Source: Intestinimonas massiliensis (ex Afouda et al. 2020) (lineage in GTDB: Bacteria; Bacillota; Clostridia; Oscillospirales; Oscillospiraceae). From it: a stretch of 64,000 nucleotides of DNA. The stretch's first letter is position 1. Each line of letters starts with the position of its first letter. Under the pieces are notes generated by a model. That model saw nothing but the letters and a program-made list of their open reading frames with translations, did not search any database and was not told the origin of the DNA. The stretch is taken from NCBI RefSeq assembly GCF_001244995.1, contig NZ_LN869528.1, positions 446,773-510,772 of the forward strand. Direction: 5' to 3'. The translations under genes were made by a program, and so were the position numbers. Shown in pieces: positions 10,470 to 20,031 of the stretch.

Positions 10470-10499
10470 TTGACACATTGCTGTCAAATGGGATACACT
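10470..10499 (+). promoter_or_regulatory. Promoter and dyad ahead of the topoisomerase B-like gene
   Basis: TTGACA (10470-10475) and TACACT (10494-10499) with 18-base spacing. The -35 box is also the left arm of a perfect dyad, TTGACA-CATTGC-TGTCAA (10470-10487), which could be an operator. Confidence 0.6.
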
Positions 10500-10536
10500 A
10501 TATCTTGAGTTATTATGGAAATGTGAGGAGAGTCCC

Positions 10537-12522
10537 ATGCCAAAAAGCGCCAAGCAGTACGGCAACGAATCCATCTCCGCCCTGAAGGGGGCCGACCGGG
10601 TCCGCAAGCGGCCCGGGGTCATCTTCGGCTCCGACGGGCTGGAGGGGTGCGAGCACGCCGTATTCGAGATTTTGTCCAACGCCATCGACGAAGCCCGGGA
10701 GGGCCACGGCAGCCTCATCACCGTTACCCGCTACGAGGACAAGTCCATCGAGGTGGAGGACTTCGGCCGGGGCTGCCCGGTGGACTGGAACGAGAAGGAG
10801 CAGAAGTACAACTGGGAGCTGGTGTTCTGCGAGCTGTACGCCGGCGGCAAATACAACACCAACGACGGCGACAACTATGAATACTCCCTGGGCCTCAACG
10901 GTCTGGGCTCCTGCGCCACCCAGTACGCCTCGGAGTACTTCGACGCCGTCATCCACCGGGACGGCCTGGAGTACACCCTCCACTTCGAGAAGGGAGAGAA
11001 CATCGGCGGGCTGCAGAAGGCCCCCCACAGCGGGAAAAAGACCGGCTCGAAATTCCGCTGGAAGCCGGACCTGGAGGTCTTTACCGACATCGACATTCCG
11101 GTGGACTACTATCGGGACGTTCTCAAGCGGCAGGCGGTGGTCAACGCCGGAGTCACCTTCCGGTTCCGCAATCAGGCCGGCAGCAAGTTCGAGACCACCG
11201 AATTCCGGTATGAAAACGGCATTGTGGACTACGTCTCCGAGCTGGCGGGGGAAAATCCCCTCACCTCCCCGGTGTTCTGGCAGGCCGAGCGGAAGGGCCG
11301 GGACCGGGCGGACAAGCCGGAATATAAGGTAAAGCTGTCGGTGTCCTTCTGCTTCTCCAACACGGTGCAGGTCATTGAGCACTACCACAACTCCTCCTGG
11401 CTGGAGCACGGCGGTAGTCCGGAGAAGGCGGTGAAATCGGCCTTCGTCTCGGCCATCGACGGCTATCTGAAGGCCCAGGGCAAGTACCAGAAGAGCGAGA
11501 GCAGGATCACCTGGAACGACATCCAGGACTGCCTGGTGCTGGTCAGCAACAACTTTTCCACCCAAACCTCCTATGAAAATCAGACCAAGAAGGCCATCAA
11601 CAACAAGTTCATCCAGGACGCCATGACCGAGTTCCTCAAGAGCCAGATGGAGGTCTACTTCATTGAAAACCCCTTCGACGCGGGGAAGATCGCCGAGCAG
11701 GTGCTCATCAACAAGCGCTCCCGGGAGTCGGCGGAGAAGGCCCGCCTCAACATCAAAAAGAAGCTGTCGGGCAGTCTGGACATCGCCAACCGGGTGCAGA
11801 AATTTGTGGACTGCCGCAGCAAGGACACCGAGCGACGGGAGCTCTACATCGTGGAGGGCGACTCGGCTCTGGGCAGCGTCAAGCTCTCCCGGGACGCGGA
11901 GTTCCAGGGCATCATGCCCGTCCGGGGCAAGATCCTCAACTGCCTCAAGGCCGACTACGCCAAAATCTTCAAAAGTGAGATCATCACCGACCTTCTGAAG
12001 GTCATGGGATGCGGGGTGGAGGTCAACGACCGCCACGCCAAGGACATGGCGGCCTTTGACCTGATGAACCTGCGCTGGAGCAAGATCGTCATCTGCACCG
12101 ACGCCGACGTGGACGGCTTCCAGATCCGCACCCTGATTCTCACCATGCTCTACCGGCTCACCCCCACCCTGATCCAGCGGGGGTACGTCTACATTGCGGA
12201 ATCCCCCCTGTACGAGATCAATTATAAGGAAAAGACCTGGTTTGCCTACTCGGACAAGGAGAAAAACGATATCCTCGGCGGGGAGCTCCGGGATAAGAAG
12301 TGCATCATCAACCGCTCCAAGGGTCTGGGTGAGAATGAGCCGGAGATGATGTGGCTGACCACCATGAATCCGGCCACCCGGCGGCTCATCCGGGTCATGC
12401 CCGAGGACGTAACCCGTACCGCCCAGGTCTTCGACCTGCTGCTGGGCGACAACCTCACCGGCCGTAAAACCCACATCGCCGACAACGGCTACAAATACCT
12501 GGAGCTGGCCGATATTTCCTGA
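10537..12522 (+). CDS. Atypical type II topoisomerase subunit B (GyrB/ParE-like)
   Basis: ATPase subunit of a type IIA topoisomerase, 661 residues, near ParE length. The GHKL ATPase motifs are present: FEILSNAIDEA at about 43-53, VEDFGRG at 73-79 and the lid GLNGLGS at 119-125. The TOPRIM domain has YIVEGDSALGS at about 438-448 and TDADVDG at 521-527, with the metal-binding Glu and Asp-x-Asp retained. The canonical second Gly of EGDSAGGS is Leu, and the overall sequence is divergent, so this is probably a third paralogue beside gyrase and topoisomerase IV rather than either one. Its A partner lies 3.7 kb downstream on the same strand. GAGGAG precedes the ATG. Confidence 0.85.
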   Translation: MPKSAKQYGNESISALKGADRVRKRPGVIFGSDGLEGCEHAVFEILSNAIDEAREGHGSLITVTRYEDKSIEVEDFGRGCPVDWNEKEQKYNWELVFCELYAGGKYNTNDGDNYEYSLGLNGLGSCATQYASEYFDAVIHRDGLEYTLHFEKGENIGGLQKAPHSGKKTGSKFRWKPDLEVFTDIDIPVDYYRDVLKRQAVVNAGVTFRFRNQAGSKFETTEFRYENGIVDYVSELAGENPLTSPVFWQAERKGRDRADKPEYKVKLSVSFCFSNTVQVIEHYHNSSWLEHGGSPEKAVKSAFVSAIDGYLKAQGKYQKSESRITWNDIQDCLVLVSNNFSTQTSYENQTKKAINNKFIQDAMTEFLKSQMEVYFIENPFDAGKIAEQVLINKRSRESAEKARLNIKKKLSGSLDIANRVQKFVDCRSKDTERRELYIVEGDSALGSVKLSRDAEFQGIMPVRGKILNCLKADYAKIFKSEIITDLLKVMGCGVEVNDRHAKDMAAFDLMNLRWSKIVICTDADVDGFQIRTLILTMLYRLTPTLIQRGYVYIAESPLYEINYKEKTWFAYSDKEKNDILGGELRDKKCIINRSKGLGENEPEMMWLTTMNPATRRLIRVMPEDVTRTAQVFDLLLGDNLTGRKTHIADNGYKYLELADIS

Positions 12523-12573
12523 ACCCCCGCACCGCTTCCGTCCCTACGATCACGATCCATAAGGAGGCACCCC

Positions 12574-14130
12574 ATGAAAAAGCGATTTTTGTCCCTGCTG
12601 CTGGCTCTGTCCCTCTCCCTGGCCATTCCCTCCTTTGCCGCAGGAGCCGCCGGCCCGACGCCCCCCACCTGGTGTCCGGCAGAGGAATATGCGGTGTTTG
12701 CAAACAGCCAGGCCTACAAAGGGGATACCTGGAGCAAGATCCTCTCCCTGCGGGAGGACGCGGCGGCGGGCAATCTGGCTCCCACCAGCAGCTCCAGCAC
12801 CGTGCTGTACAACCGCCAGAGGGAGCTGAAAAAATCCAACGACCCCGGCGTGCGCTTCGAGCTGGGGCTCATCGACGTGAAGTACGCCCTCAACGCCGCA
12901 GCCCAGGGGAAGGCCGTCGGGATCTCCTCCGATTTCGAGATGGCCGCCTACTACGGCAAGGGAGATGAGCCCGCCTGCTATCTGGCCTACCTCTGGAACG
13001 CCCGGTCCAAGCTGTGGACCCATGACCTGACCACCGGGCTGGAAGGAGCCCTTGGCCATTATGCGGCCTCGGTGGCATATCTCTTCCCCTACGAATCATT
13101 CACCATGGACCAGATCCTGAACTGGGGGCAGGCCAACGGCGTGTCCGCCGAGCGACTGGCCTATGCCAAAAGCCTCCTTTTCGTCACCCTGGACGGCGAC
13201 CTGGTCCATCCCCGTTCCGTCCGCATCAGCGCCGACGCTGTGGACACCACCACCGCCCAGACCCGGAACCAGCGCACCATGGTCCCGATTCGTCGCCTGG
13301 CCGAGCTCATGGGAGCCACAGTGGACTATGACGCCAGCTCCCGGCAGATCACCATTCGGCGGGCCGCCGACACCTTCGTCATGACCCTGGACCGCACGGA
13401 GGCCCTGCGCAACGGCGAGCCCTTCCAGATGGATGTGGCTCCCTACGCCGAGAACAACCGCACATACATCCCCATCCGGTATATCGCCGAATGTTTCGGC
13501 CAGAGCGTGGAGTGGAACGGCGGCCAGCAGCATGTGGTCATACAGGAGGACAAGTCTGTGGCAGGCGACTCGAATCTGGAGGCCTGGGCCCTGGCCATGG
13601 GTGCGCTGCTCAACTATGAAAATAACCCCCAGGAGGCGCACCTTTTCGGCGGCAAGCGCCGCTTTGGCGCCAACCCCGTGGGGGGCGTGGTATCCAACCG
13701 GCTGGAGACCACCGGGCCCGACTTTGGCCGGCGGATCCTGGCCGATAGCTGGGGCATCACCGACCGGGAGGCCCTGATCGCTGCCGTCGGGACCCTGGTC
13801 CAGTCGCTCGACCAGACCTACCCCGCCTGGGACCTGTTCCGGGTAAGCCATCTGGCACAGTGGGGCTATCTGGCCGGTTACGTGACCTATTATGAAGCCC
13901 TGGAGCTGGTGGAGCCCGCCGCGCAGGCCCTGTGCGACCAGTTCTCTGCCTGGGAAGCGGCCTATGAAAATTATCTGGAGGGCTGGTGTGCCTGGAGCGG
14001 TCAGGACGCCGCCGACGTGTGGCAGACCAGCCGCGGCCTGCTTTATCGGGAAATGCGCACCACCCCGGATATGGCCCGCCTTCTGGACGACAATCTGTTC
14101 CAGGCCGGCGTCGTCCCCCTCCCCGGATGA
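12574..14130 (+). CDS. Secreted stalk-domain protein with C-terminal DUF1266
   Basis: A 518-residue exported protein. A signal peptide covers residues 1-25. The middle (about 205-328) is a copper-amine-oxidase N-terminal-like stalk domain with the usual paired motifs: MVPIRRLAELMGATVDYDA, then IPIRYIAECFGQSVEWNG. The C-terminal third matches the DUF1266 pattern (DSWGITDREAL, then WDLFRVSHLAQWGYLAGYVT and W-x-Y near the end). DUF1266 proteins have no defined activity. AAGGAGG precedes the ATG. It sits between the two topoisomerase genes, 51 bases behind the B subunit gene, so it may share its transcript. Confidence 0.8.
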   Translation: MKKRFLSLLLALSLSLAIPSFAAGAAGPTPPTWCPAEEYAVFANSQAYKGDTWSKILSLREDAAAGNLAPTSSSSTVLYNRQRELKKSNDPGVRFELGLIDVKYALNAAAQGKAVGISSDFEMAAYYGKGDEPACYLAYLWNARSKLWTHDLTTGLEGALGHYAASVAYLFPYESFTMDQILNWGQANGVSAERLAYAKSLLFVTLDGDLVHPRSVRISADAVDTTTAQTRNQRTMVPIRRLAELMGATVDYDASSRQITIRRAADTFVMTLDRTEALRNGEPFQMDVAPYAENNRTYIPIRYIAECFGQSVEWNGGQQHVVIQEDKSVAGDSNLEAWALAMGALLNYENNPQEAHLFGGKRRFGANPVGGVVSNRLETTGPDFGRRILADSWGITDREALIAAVGTLVQSLDQTYPAWDLFRVSHLAQWGYLAGYVTYYEALELVEPAAQALCDQFSAWEAAYENYLEGWCAWSGQDAADVWQTSRGLLYREMRTTPDMARLLDDNLFQAGVVPLPG

Positions 14131-14209
14131 AGATAGCGGTCATCCATGGAAATCGGGCCGCTGAAAGCGGCAGCTCCGGCCGTCTCATTTTAACAAAGGA
14201 GGCTTACTT

Positions 14210-16186
14210 ATGAAAAAAACATTCCTGTCCCTGCTGCTGGCCCTGTCCCTGACCCTCTCCCTGGCCGTGCCCGCCCTGGCTTACGAGGGCGAAAACACCG
14301 ACCCGGAATGGGTGGCCTGGAAGACCCAGTGGCTGGCCGCTCACCCTGAGGAGGCGGCCGCCTTCGATGCCGACGCCTATTTTGAAAACGAGTACCTGTC
14401 CGACTGGTGGTACTCCTCCAAGGAGGAGTTTATGTCCGATTGGGGTCTGGAGACCGAGCAGGATTTCTGCGATTTCATGCGGGACGACTGGCTGGCCGGT
14501 ATGCAGGCCGACGAGGCGCGTCAGACCTGGATGGACCAGTACGAATCCGCCCATCCCGGCGCCCTCAGCGCCTTTGACCCCGACGCCTGGTTCCAGGCAC
14601 ACTACTATGAGGACCCGAAGCAGGCGTTCATGGCGGAGTGGGGACTGGAGACCCAGGAAGCCTTCAAGGACTTCATGCTGGACGACTACGTGGACACCCT
14701 CATCGCCCAGGAGGAGCGCCAGGCCATGCTGGACGAATTCGAGGCCGCCCATCCCGGCGTCATCGCCGCCTTCGATGCCGACGCCTATTTTGAGGAAAAT
14801 TATAGCTGGTGGTCCGGCGGCAAGGAGGACTACATGCGCTGGATGGACCTGGCCGCCGAAGAGGACTTCCGGCAGGATATGCTGGACGATATGATCTACA
14901 GCATGGCCTGGAGCCAGTCCTGGGAGGACACCCGCAACGAGGAGATCCTCGCCATGGGCGGGGTGCCCGGCCAGTTGGGCGTCATGGTGGACGGTACTTA
15001 CCTCTCCTTCCCTCAGGACAAACCGCCCTATGCGGTGGACGGCGTCACTTACGTCTACGCCGACGCGCTGAACGCCGCCATCGGCTCGTCGGCAAGCGGC
15101 GGCGCGGACGGGTATGTCCCCCTGCGCGACGCGGCCGTGGCCGCGGGCTACGAGGTGTTCTGGGACGACGCCTATCAGACCGTGGTCCTCCTTGATCGGG
15201 CAGGCTTTATCGCGGAGACCGACGCCCGCTTTACCGTTCTGAACCGCGCCCTGGCCGCCTGGGCCCCGGAGGATGGGAAGAACTATCAGTCCGCCGTGGA
15301 CATCACCGCCGGATATACCAAGTTCAACTCCCTGGACGGGGACCAGACCTGGACCATGAGCGCCGCGCTCACCGCCCTGTCCGGTGCCGCCGGCGTGGAG
15401 CTCAGCGGCTCCTATGACCTGTCCTCTCTGATGGACATTCTGAAGGCCGCCAATCCCTCTCTCACCCAATCCACGGACGACGCCCTACCGGGGCAGTACA
15501 GCGCCCTGCTGAAGGGGGACTTCGGCGCCCGGCTGGACCAGGAGAACGAGATGCTCTATCTGCGTATGTCCCTGTTCTCCTCCCTGTTCTCCATCCTGGG
15601 CAAGCCGTACCCCAAGGACGTGTGGATCTCCCAGTCCCTGGAGGGCTATCTGGACCTGAGTCCGGACGTTACCCCCACCGTGGGCGGTTATCTCTACCTG
15701 CTGAGCGGCCCCGACGCCAACGGGTACTCCTATGCCCGCAGCTACCAGTATCTGACCGAGGCCGCCGACACCCTGGCCGCCCTGGTGGGCGACGACCGCT
15801 TTGTACAGAAGGGCCGGGACTCCGTGCTCACCCTGAGCAAGGAGGACCTGGGCGACCTGCTGGCGGAGAGCGGCTCCTATTCCACCGCGGAGGATATCCG
15901 GGAGTTTGCCCTCACTCTCACCGTGAAAGCCGATGGCACCGTCACCGGCAGTCTGGTCTACCGCCCCGAGCCCTACTCCGCTTATTCCACCGAGGGCCGC
16001 ATCACCGCGGGCTGGTCCCTGGCCCTCTCCGGCAGTGAGATCGAGCTGGAGTACCACGTCAAGAATGAGGGCGTGCTCCGCCTGACCGTCACCGCTTCCA
16101 CCAAGACCACCTCCGCCGCGCCCGCCGTCACCCCGCCCGAGGGCGCCGCCGTCCTCCCGGCGGAGGACCTGTGGAACCTGGAGTGA
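14210..16186 (+). CDS. Secreted protein with three acidic tandem repeats and a stalk-like domain
   Basis: A 658-residue exported protein with a signal peptide ending ALA at about residue 24. Residues about 30-245 hold three imperfect repeats of about 68-75 residues, each with (A/S)HPxxxxAFDxDAxF, then EEFM-x-x-WGLET-like and an FMxDD motif; the repeats are rich in Trp, Asp and Glu. About 255-335 resembles a stalk domain (VDGVTYVYADAL, then VPLRDAAVAAGYEVFWDDA). The remaining 320 residues are unassigned beta-rich sequence. AAAGGAGG precedes the ATG. I do not recognise a named family for the repeats; a surface or binding role is a guess from export and architecture. Confidence 0.75.
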   Translation: MKKTFLSLLLALSLTLSLAVPALAYEGENTDPEWVAWKTQWLAAHPEEAAAFDADAYFENEYLSDWWYSSKEEFMSDWGLETEQDFCDFMRDDWLAGMQADEARQTWMDQYESAHPGALSAFDPDAWFQAHYYEDPKQAFMAEWGLETQEAFKDFMLDDYVDTLIAQEERQAMLDEFEAAHPGVIAAFDADAYFEENYSWWSGGKEDYMRWMDLAAEEDFRQDMLDDMIYSMAWSQSWEDTRNEEILAMGGVPGQLGVMVDGTYLSFPQDKPPYAVDGVTYVYADALNAAIGSSASGGADGYVPLRDAAVAAGYEVFWDDAYQTVVLLDRAGFIAETDARFTVLNRALAAWAPEDGKNYQSAVDITAGYTKFNSLDGDQTWTMSAALTALSGAAGVELSGSYDLSSLMDILKAANPSLTQSTDDALPGQYSALLKGDFGARLDQENEMLYLRMSLFSSLFSILGKPYPKDVWISQSLEGYLDLSPDVTPTVGGYLYLLSGPDANGYSYARSYQYLTEAADTLAALVGDDRFVQKGRDSVLTLSKEDLGDLLAESGSYSTAEDIREFALTLTVKADGTVTGSLVYRPEPYSAYSTEGRITAGWSLALSGSEIELEYHVKNEGVLRLTVTASTKTTSAAPAVTPPEGAAVLPAEDLWNLE

Positions 16187-16237
16187 GCCTCCGGCCCCCG
16201 CGCGCCCGGAAATCCACCGAACGAGGAATTGATACCA

Positions 16238-18481
16238 ATGGCTAAGAAAAAGAAGCCGGACGACGAGGTCAAGCACCGCCCGGCCGATCCCAATGTGATG
16301 GGCCTGCATCCCGAGGTGCTGGAGCAGCCCATCACCGAGACCCTGGAAATCAACTACATGCCCTACGCCATGAGCGTCATCGTCTCCCGGGCCATCCCGG
16401 AGATCGACGGCTTCAAGCCCTCCCACCGCAAGCTGCTGTACACCATGTACACCATGAAGCTGCTGGGGGGCGCCCGGACCAAGAGCGCCAACATCGTGGG
16501 CCAGACCATGAAGCTCAACCCCCACGGCGACGCCGCCATCTACGACACCATGGTCCGCCTCAGCCGGGGCTACGGGGCCCTGCTGCACCCTCTGGTGGAC
16601 TCCAAGGGCAACTTCGGCAAGGTCTACTCCCGGGACATGGCCTGGGCCGCCAGCCGGTACACCGAGGCCCGGCTGGACCCCATCTGCGCCGAGCTGTTCC
16701 GGGACATCGACCAGGACACGGTGGACTTCACTCCCAACTACGACGGCTCCCTGATGGAGCCCACCCTGCTGCCCACCACCTTTCCCAACCTGCTGGTGTC
16801 CTCCAACATGGGCATCGCCGTGGGCATGGCCTCCAACATCTGCGGCTTCAACCTGGGCGAGGTGTGTGACACCACCGTGGCCTACCTGAAAAACCCCGGC
16901 CACGACCTCATGTCCACCCTGAAGGCCCCCGATTTCCCCACCGGCGGCGAGCTGCTCTACGACGCAGACGAGCTGTCCGCCATCTACCGCACCGGGCGGG
17001 GGTCCTTCAAGGTCCGGGCCAAGTGGCGGTATGTGAAGGATGAGAATCTCATCGAGATCTACGAGATCCCCTACTCCACCACAGCCGAGGCCATCATGGA
17101 CAAGGTGGCCGAGCTGGTCAAGACGGGCAAGCTGCGGGAAATCGCCGATATGCGGGATGAGACCGACCTGAACGGTCTGAAGCTGACCATTGATCTCAAG
17201 CGCGGCACCGATCCGGACAAGCTGATGCAGAAGCTCTACCGCATGACCCCCCTGCGGGACTCCTTCTCCTGCAACTTCAACATTCTCATCGCCGGGATGC
17301 CCCGGGTCATGGGGGTGCGAGAGATCTTGGAAGAGTGGACCGCCTGGCGCATGGAGGGCGTGCGCCGCCGGACCTATTTCGTCCTGAAAAAGCGGGAGGA
17401 AAAGCTCCACCTGCTCCAGGGCCTGCAAAAGATCCTGCTGGATATCGACCGGGCCATCCGGATCATCCGGGAGACCGAGGAGGACGCCGAGGTCGTCCCC
17501 AACCTGATGATCGGCTTCGGCATTGACCAGGTCCAGGCCGAATACGTGGCGGATATCCGCCTGCGCAACATCAACAAGGAGTATATCCTGCGGCGGACCG
17601 AGGAAACCTCTTCCTTGGAGGACGAGATCGCCGACCTGCGGGACCTGGTCAACGACCCGGGCCGCATCAAACAGGTCATCATCGGGGAACTGGAGGCCGT
17701 CAAGAAGAAGTACGCCCAGCCCCGCCGGACCGGGATCGTCTACGAGCACGAGTCCGAGACGGCGGAGCCGGAGGCCGACGTGCCCGATTACCCCGTCCAC
17801 ATCTTTCTCTCCCGGGAGGGCTACTTTAAAAAGATCACCCCCGCCTCCCTGCGCATGTCCTCGGAGCAGAAGTACAAGGAGGGGGACGGCCCCTTCCTCC
17901 AGTGGGAAGGGAGCAACCGGGACGAGCTGCTGGTCTTTACCGACCGCCAGCAGTGCTACAAGGCGTGGCTGTCCGACTTTGACGACGCCAAGGCCAGCGT
18001 ACTGGGGGACTACCTGCCCACCAAGCTGGGCTTTGACGAGGGGGAGAGTCCCCTGTGGGCGGTGGTCACCGGCGACTTCGCCGGCCACATCCTCTTCTTC
18101 TTCGAAAACGGCAAGGCGGCCCGGGTGGAGCTGTCCGCCTATCAGACCCAGACCAAGCGAAAAAAGCTGACGGGGGCCTACTCCGACAAGAGCCCTCTGG
18201 TCACCGCCCTGCTGCTCAAGGAGGATCTGGAGATGGCCGTTACCTCCACGGAGGGCCGGTGCCTCATCTTCCACACCGCCTCCCTGGCGCCCAAATCCAC
18301 CCGCGCCACCCAGGGGGTCAACGTGATGACCCTCAAGCCCAAGTATCAGGTGGCTGACGCCCGCCCCCTGGCCGACACGCCCATCGTCAACGCCGCCCGC
18401 TACCGGGCCCGCTCCCTCCCGGTGGCGGGAGCCCTGCTGAAGGAGGAGGACCGGGGCGAGGAGCAGATGACCCTGCTGTAA
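16238..18481 (+). CDS. Atypical type II topoisomerase subunit A (GyrA/ParC-like)
   Basis: DNA-cleaving subunit, 747 residues from the ATG at 16238 (GAGGAA upstream; a TTG nine bases earlier is too close to the ribosome site). The winged-helix region has SRAIPEIDGFKPSHRK (about 50-65) and the catalytic tyrosine is Tyr141 in AASRYTEAR. GNFGKVYSRDMAW replaces the canonical GNFGSxDGDxAAA stretch, which marks it as a paralogue distinct from standard GyrA. A coiled-coil tower and a C-terminal beta domain with degenerate propeller-like blades follow. It presumably pairs with the B-like subunit at 10537; two secreted-protein genes lie between them. Confidence 0.87.
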   Translation: MAKKKKPDDEVKHRPADPNVMGLHPEVLEQPITETLEINYMPYAMSVIVSRAIPEIDGFKPSHRKLLYTMYTMKLLGGARTKSANIVGQTMKLNPHGDAAIYDTMVRLSRGYGALLHPLVDSKGNFGKVYSRDMAWAASRYTEARLDPICAELFRDIDQDTVDFTPNYDGSLMEPTLLPTTFPNLLVSSNMGIAVGMASNICGFNLGEVCDTTVAYLKNPGHDLMSTLKAPDFPTGGELLYDADELSAIYRTGRGSFKVRAKWRYVKDENLIEIYEIPYSTTAEAIMDKVAELVKTGKLREIADMRDETDLNGLKLTIDLKRGTDPDKLMQKLYRMTPLRDSFSCNFNILIAGMPRVMGVREILEEWTAWRMEGVRRRTYFVLKKREEKLHLLQGLQKILLDIDRAIRIIRETEEDAEVVPNLMIGFGIDQVQAEYVADIRLRNINKEYILRRTEETSSLEDEIADLRDLVNDPGRIKQVIIGELEAVKKKYAQPRRTGIVYEHESETAEPEADVPDYPVHIFLSREGYFKKITPASLRMSSEQKYKEGDGPFLQWEGSNRDELLVFTDRQQCYKAWLSDFDDAKASVLGDYLPTKLGFDEGESPLWAVVTGDFAGHILFFFENGKAARVELSAYQTQTKRKKLTGAYSDKSPLVTALLLKEDLEMAVTSTEGRCLIFHTASLAPKSTRATQGVNVMTLKPKYQVADARPLADTPIVNAARYRARSLPVAGALLKEEDRGEEQMTLL

Positions 18482-18504
18482 CACATTCAGAACCGAGGTA
18501 ACCC

Positions 18505-19377
18505 ATGAAGCAGCGTGTATACAAGACTTTCACCGCCTATCTCTGGCTCACCCTGGCCAGCGCGGTCTACGCGCTGGGCTTCAACTGGTGCTATGCCCCC
18601 AACCTCATCGGCTTCGGCGGCATCACCGGCGTGGCTCAGATCATCCATTCGGCTCTGCCCTGGGCCCCCATCGGCACGGTGGTTATCCTGCTGAACATCC
18701 CCCTGTTCCTGCTGGGCTGGCGGTTCATCGGCGGCCACCTGCTGGTGACCAGCCTGTACGCCATGTTTGTCTCCTCCCTGATGATCGACGGCATGACCGC
18801 TCTGGCGGGTCCCTTCCGACCCATGGAGCCCCTGCTGGCCTGCATCTACGGCGGCGTGCTCATGGGCGCTTCCCTGGGTGTGGTGTTCCTTCAGGGGGCT
18901 ACCACCGGGGGCACCGATCTCATCGCCCGCCTCCTGAAGCTCCGTCTGGCCTGGCTGCCCATGGGCAAGCTGCTGATGGTCATCGACCTGGTGGTCATCG
19001 TGGCGGTGGCCGTCGCCTTCGGCAACCTGAACAGCGCCCTGTACGGCCTGGTGGCCCTGTATATCTCCACGCTGGTCATGGATATGGTGCTCTACGGGCT
19101 GGACAACGCCAAGGTGGCCTACATCATCAGTGACCGCCACCGGGAGATCTCCGACGCCATCATCCGGGACATCGACCGGGGCGTCACCATCCTGCACGGG
19201 GAGGGCGCCTATTCCGGGGCGGAGAAGAAGGTGCTGCTGGTGGCCTTCAAGCAGCGGCAGATCGTGGCCATCAAGCGGCTGGTGAAGGAGCTGGACCCCG
19301 CCGCCTTCATCATCGTGTGCGAGGCCCACGAGGTCCTGGGCGACGGCTTTCGGGACTACAAGCAAAACGACATCTGA
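18505..19377 (+). CDS. YitT family membrane protein
   Basis: A 290-residue membrane protein with five to six hydrophobic helices over residues 10-200 (YitT/DUF161), including GFGGITGVAQI and TTGGTDLIARLL, typical of the family. A soluble C-terminal DUF2179 domain (about 205-285) follows, with RGVTILHGEGAYSG and FIIVCEAHEVLGDGF. Transport is suspected for the family but no substrate is known. GAGGTAA precedes the ATG, 23 bases after the topoisomerase A stop, so read-through transcription is likely. Confidence 0.92.
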   Translation: MKQRVYKTFTAYLWLTLASAVYALGFNWCYAPNLIGFGGITGVAQIIHSALPWAPIGTVVILLNIPLFLLGWRFIGGHLLVTSLYAMFVSSLMIDGMTALAGPFRPMEPLLACIYGGVLMGASLGVVFLQGATTGGTDLIARLLKLRLAWLPMGKLLMVIDLVVIVAVAVAFGNLNSALYGLVALYISTLVMDMVLYGLDNAKVAYIISDRHREISDAIIRDIDRGVTILHGEGAYSGAEKKVLLVAFKQRQIVAIKRLVKELDPAAFIIVCEAHEVLGDGFRDYKQNDI

Positions 19378-19401
19378 TCTTAATCCAGGAGGAACATGAC
19401 T

Positions 19402-19992
19402 ATGGCTGATCTGGAAAAACTGAAGCAGAACCTGCAGAAAAACGGCTTTGAAGTGACCCACTTCGCCACCGCCGCCCAGGCCGCCGACTATCTGGACGAC
19501 CAGATCGACGGCAAGACGGTGGGCGTGGGCGGCTCCATCACCGTGCTGGAGATGGGCCTGGCCGAGCGGCTGCGCACCCACAATACCCTGCACTGGCACT
19601 GGACTGGGGACGGCGACCAGGCCGCCGCCGCCACCTGCCAGGTATACCTGTCCTCGGTGAACGGCGCGGCGGAGACCGGCGAGCTCATCAACATCGACGG
19701 CAACGGCAACCGGGTCTCCTCCGGACTGTACGGGCACGAGAAGGTCTACTTTATCATCGGCGTCAACAAGGTGGCTCCGGACTACGAATCGGCCCTGTGG
19801 CGGGCACGGAACATTGCCGCCCCCAAGAATGCCCAGCGCCTGCAGCGCAAGACCCCCTGCGCCGCCAAGGGAGACCGGTGCTACAACTGCTCCAGCCCGG
19901 AGCGCATCTGCGCGGCCCTGGTGGTCTATTGGAAAAAGCCCACGTCCATGGATTTTGAGGTTGTGCTGGTGGACGAGCCCCTGGGCTACTGA
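19402..19992 (+). CDS. LUD domain (lactate utilization-like) protein
   Basis: A 196-residue single-domain LUD (formerly DUF162) protein with the family signature VGVGGSITVLEMGL near residue 37 and VYLSSVNGAAETGELINIDGNGNR at about 78-101. LUD domains occur in LutB/LutC lactate-oxidation complexes, but stand-alone forms like this one are of unknown role. Cys residues near the C-terminus (CAAKGDRCYNCSSPERIC) could bind metal or an Fe-S cluster, as in related stand-alone proteins. The ATG at 19402 is nine bases from AGGAGG; an ATG at 19396 is only three bases from it. Confidence 0.85.
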   Translation: MADLEKLKQNLQKNGFEVTHFATAAQAADYLDDQIDGKTVGVGGSITVLEMGLAERLRTHNTLHWHWTGDGDQAAAATCQVYLSSVNGAAETGELINIDGNGNRVSSGLYGHEKVYFIIGVNKVAPDYESALWRARNIAAPKNAQRLQRKTPCAAKGDRCYNCSSPERICAALVVYWKKPTSMDFEVVLVDEPLGY

Positions 19993-20031
19993 GGCCCGGG
20001 CCCACCCGATACATAAGAGGAGGCAGAGCCC

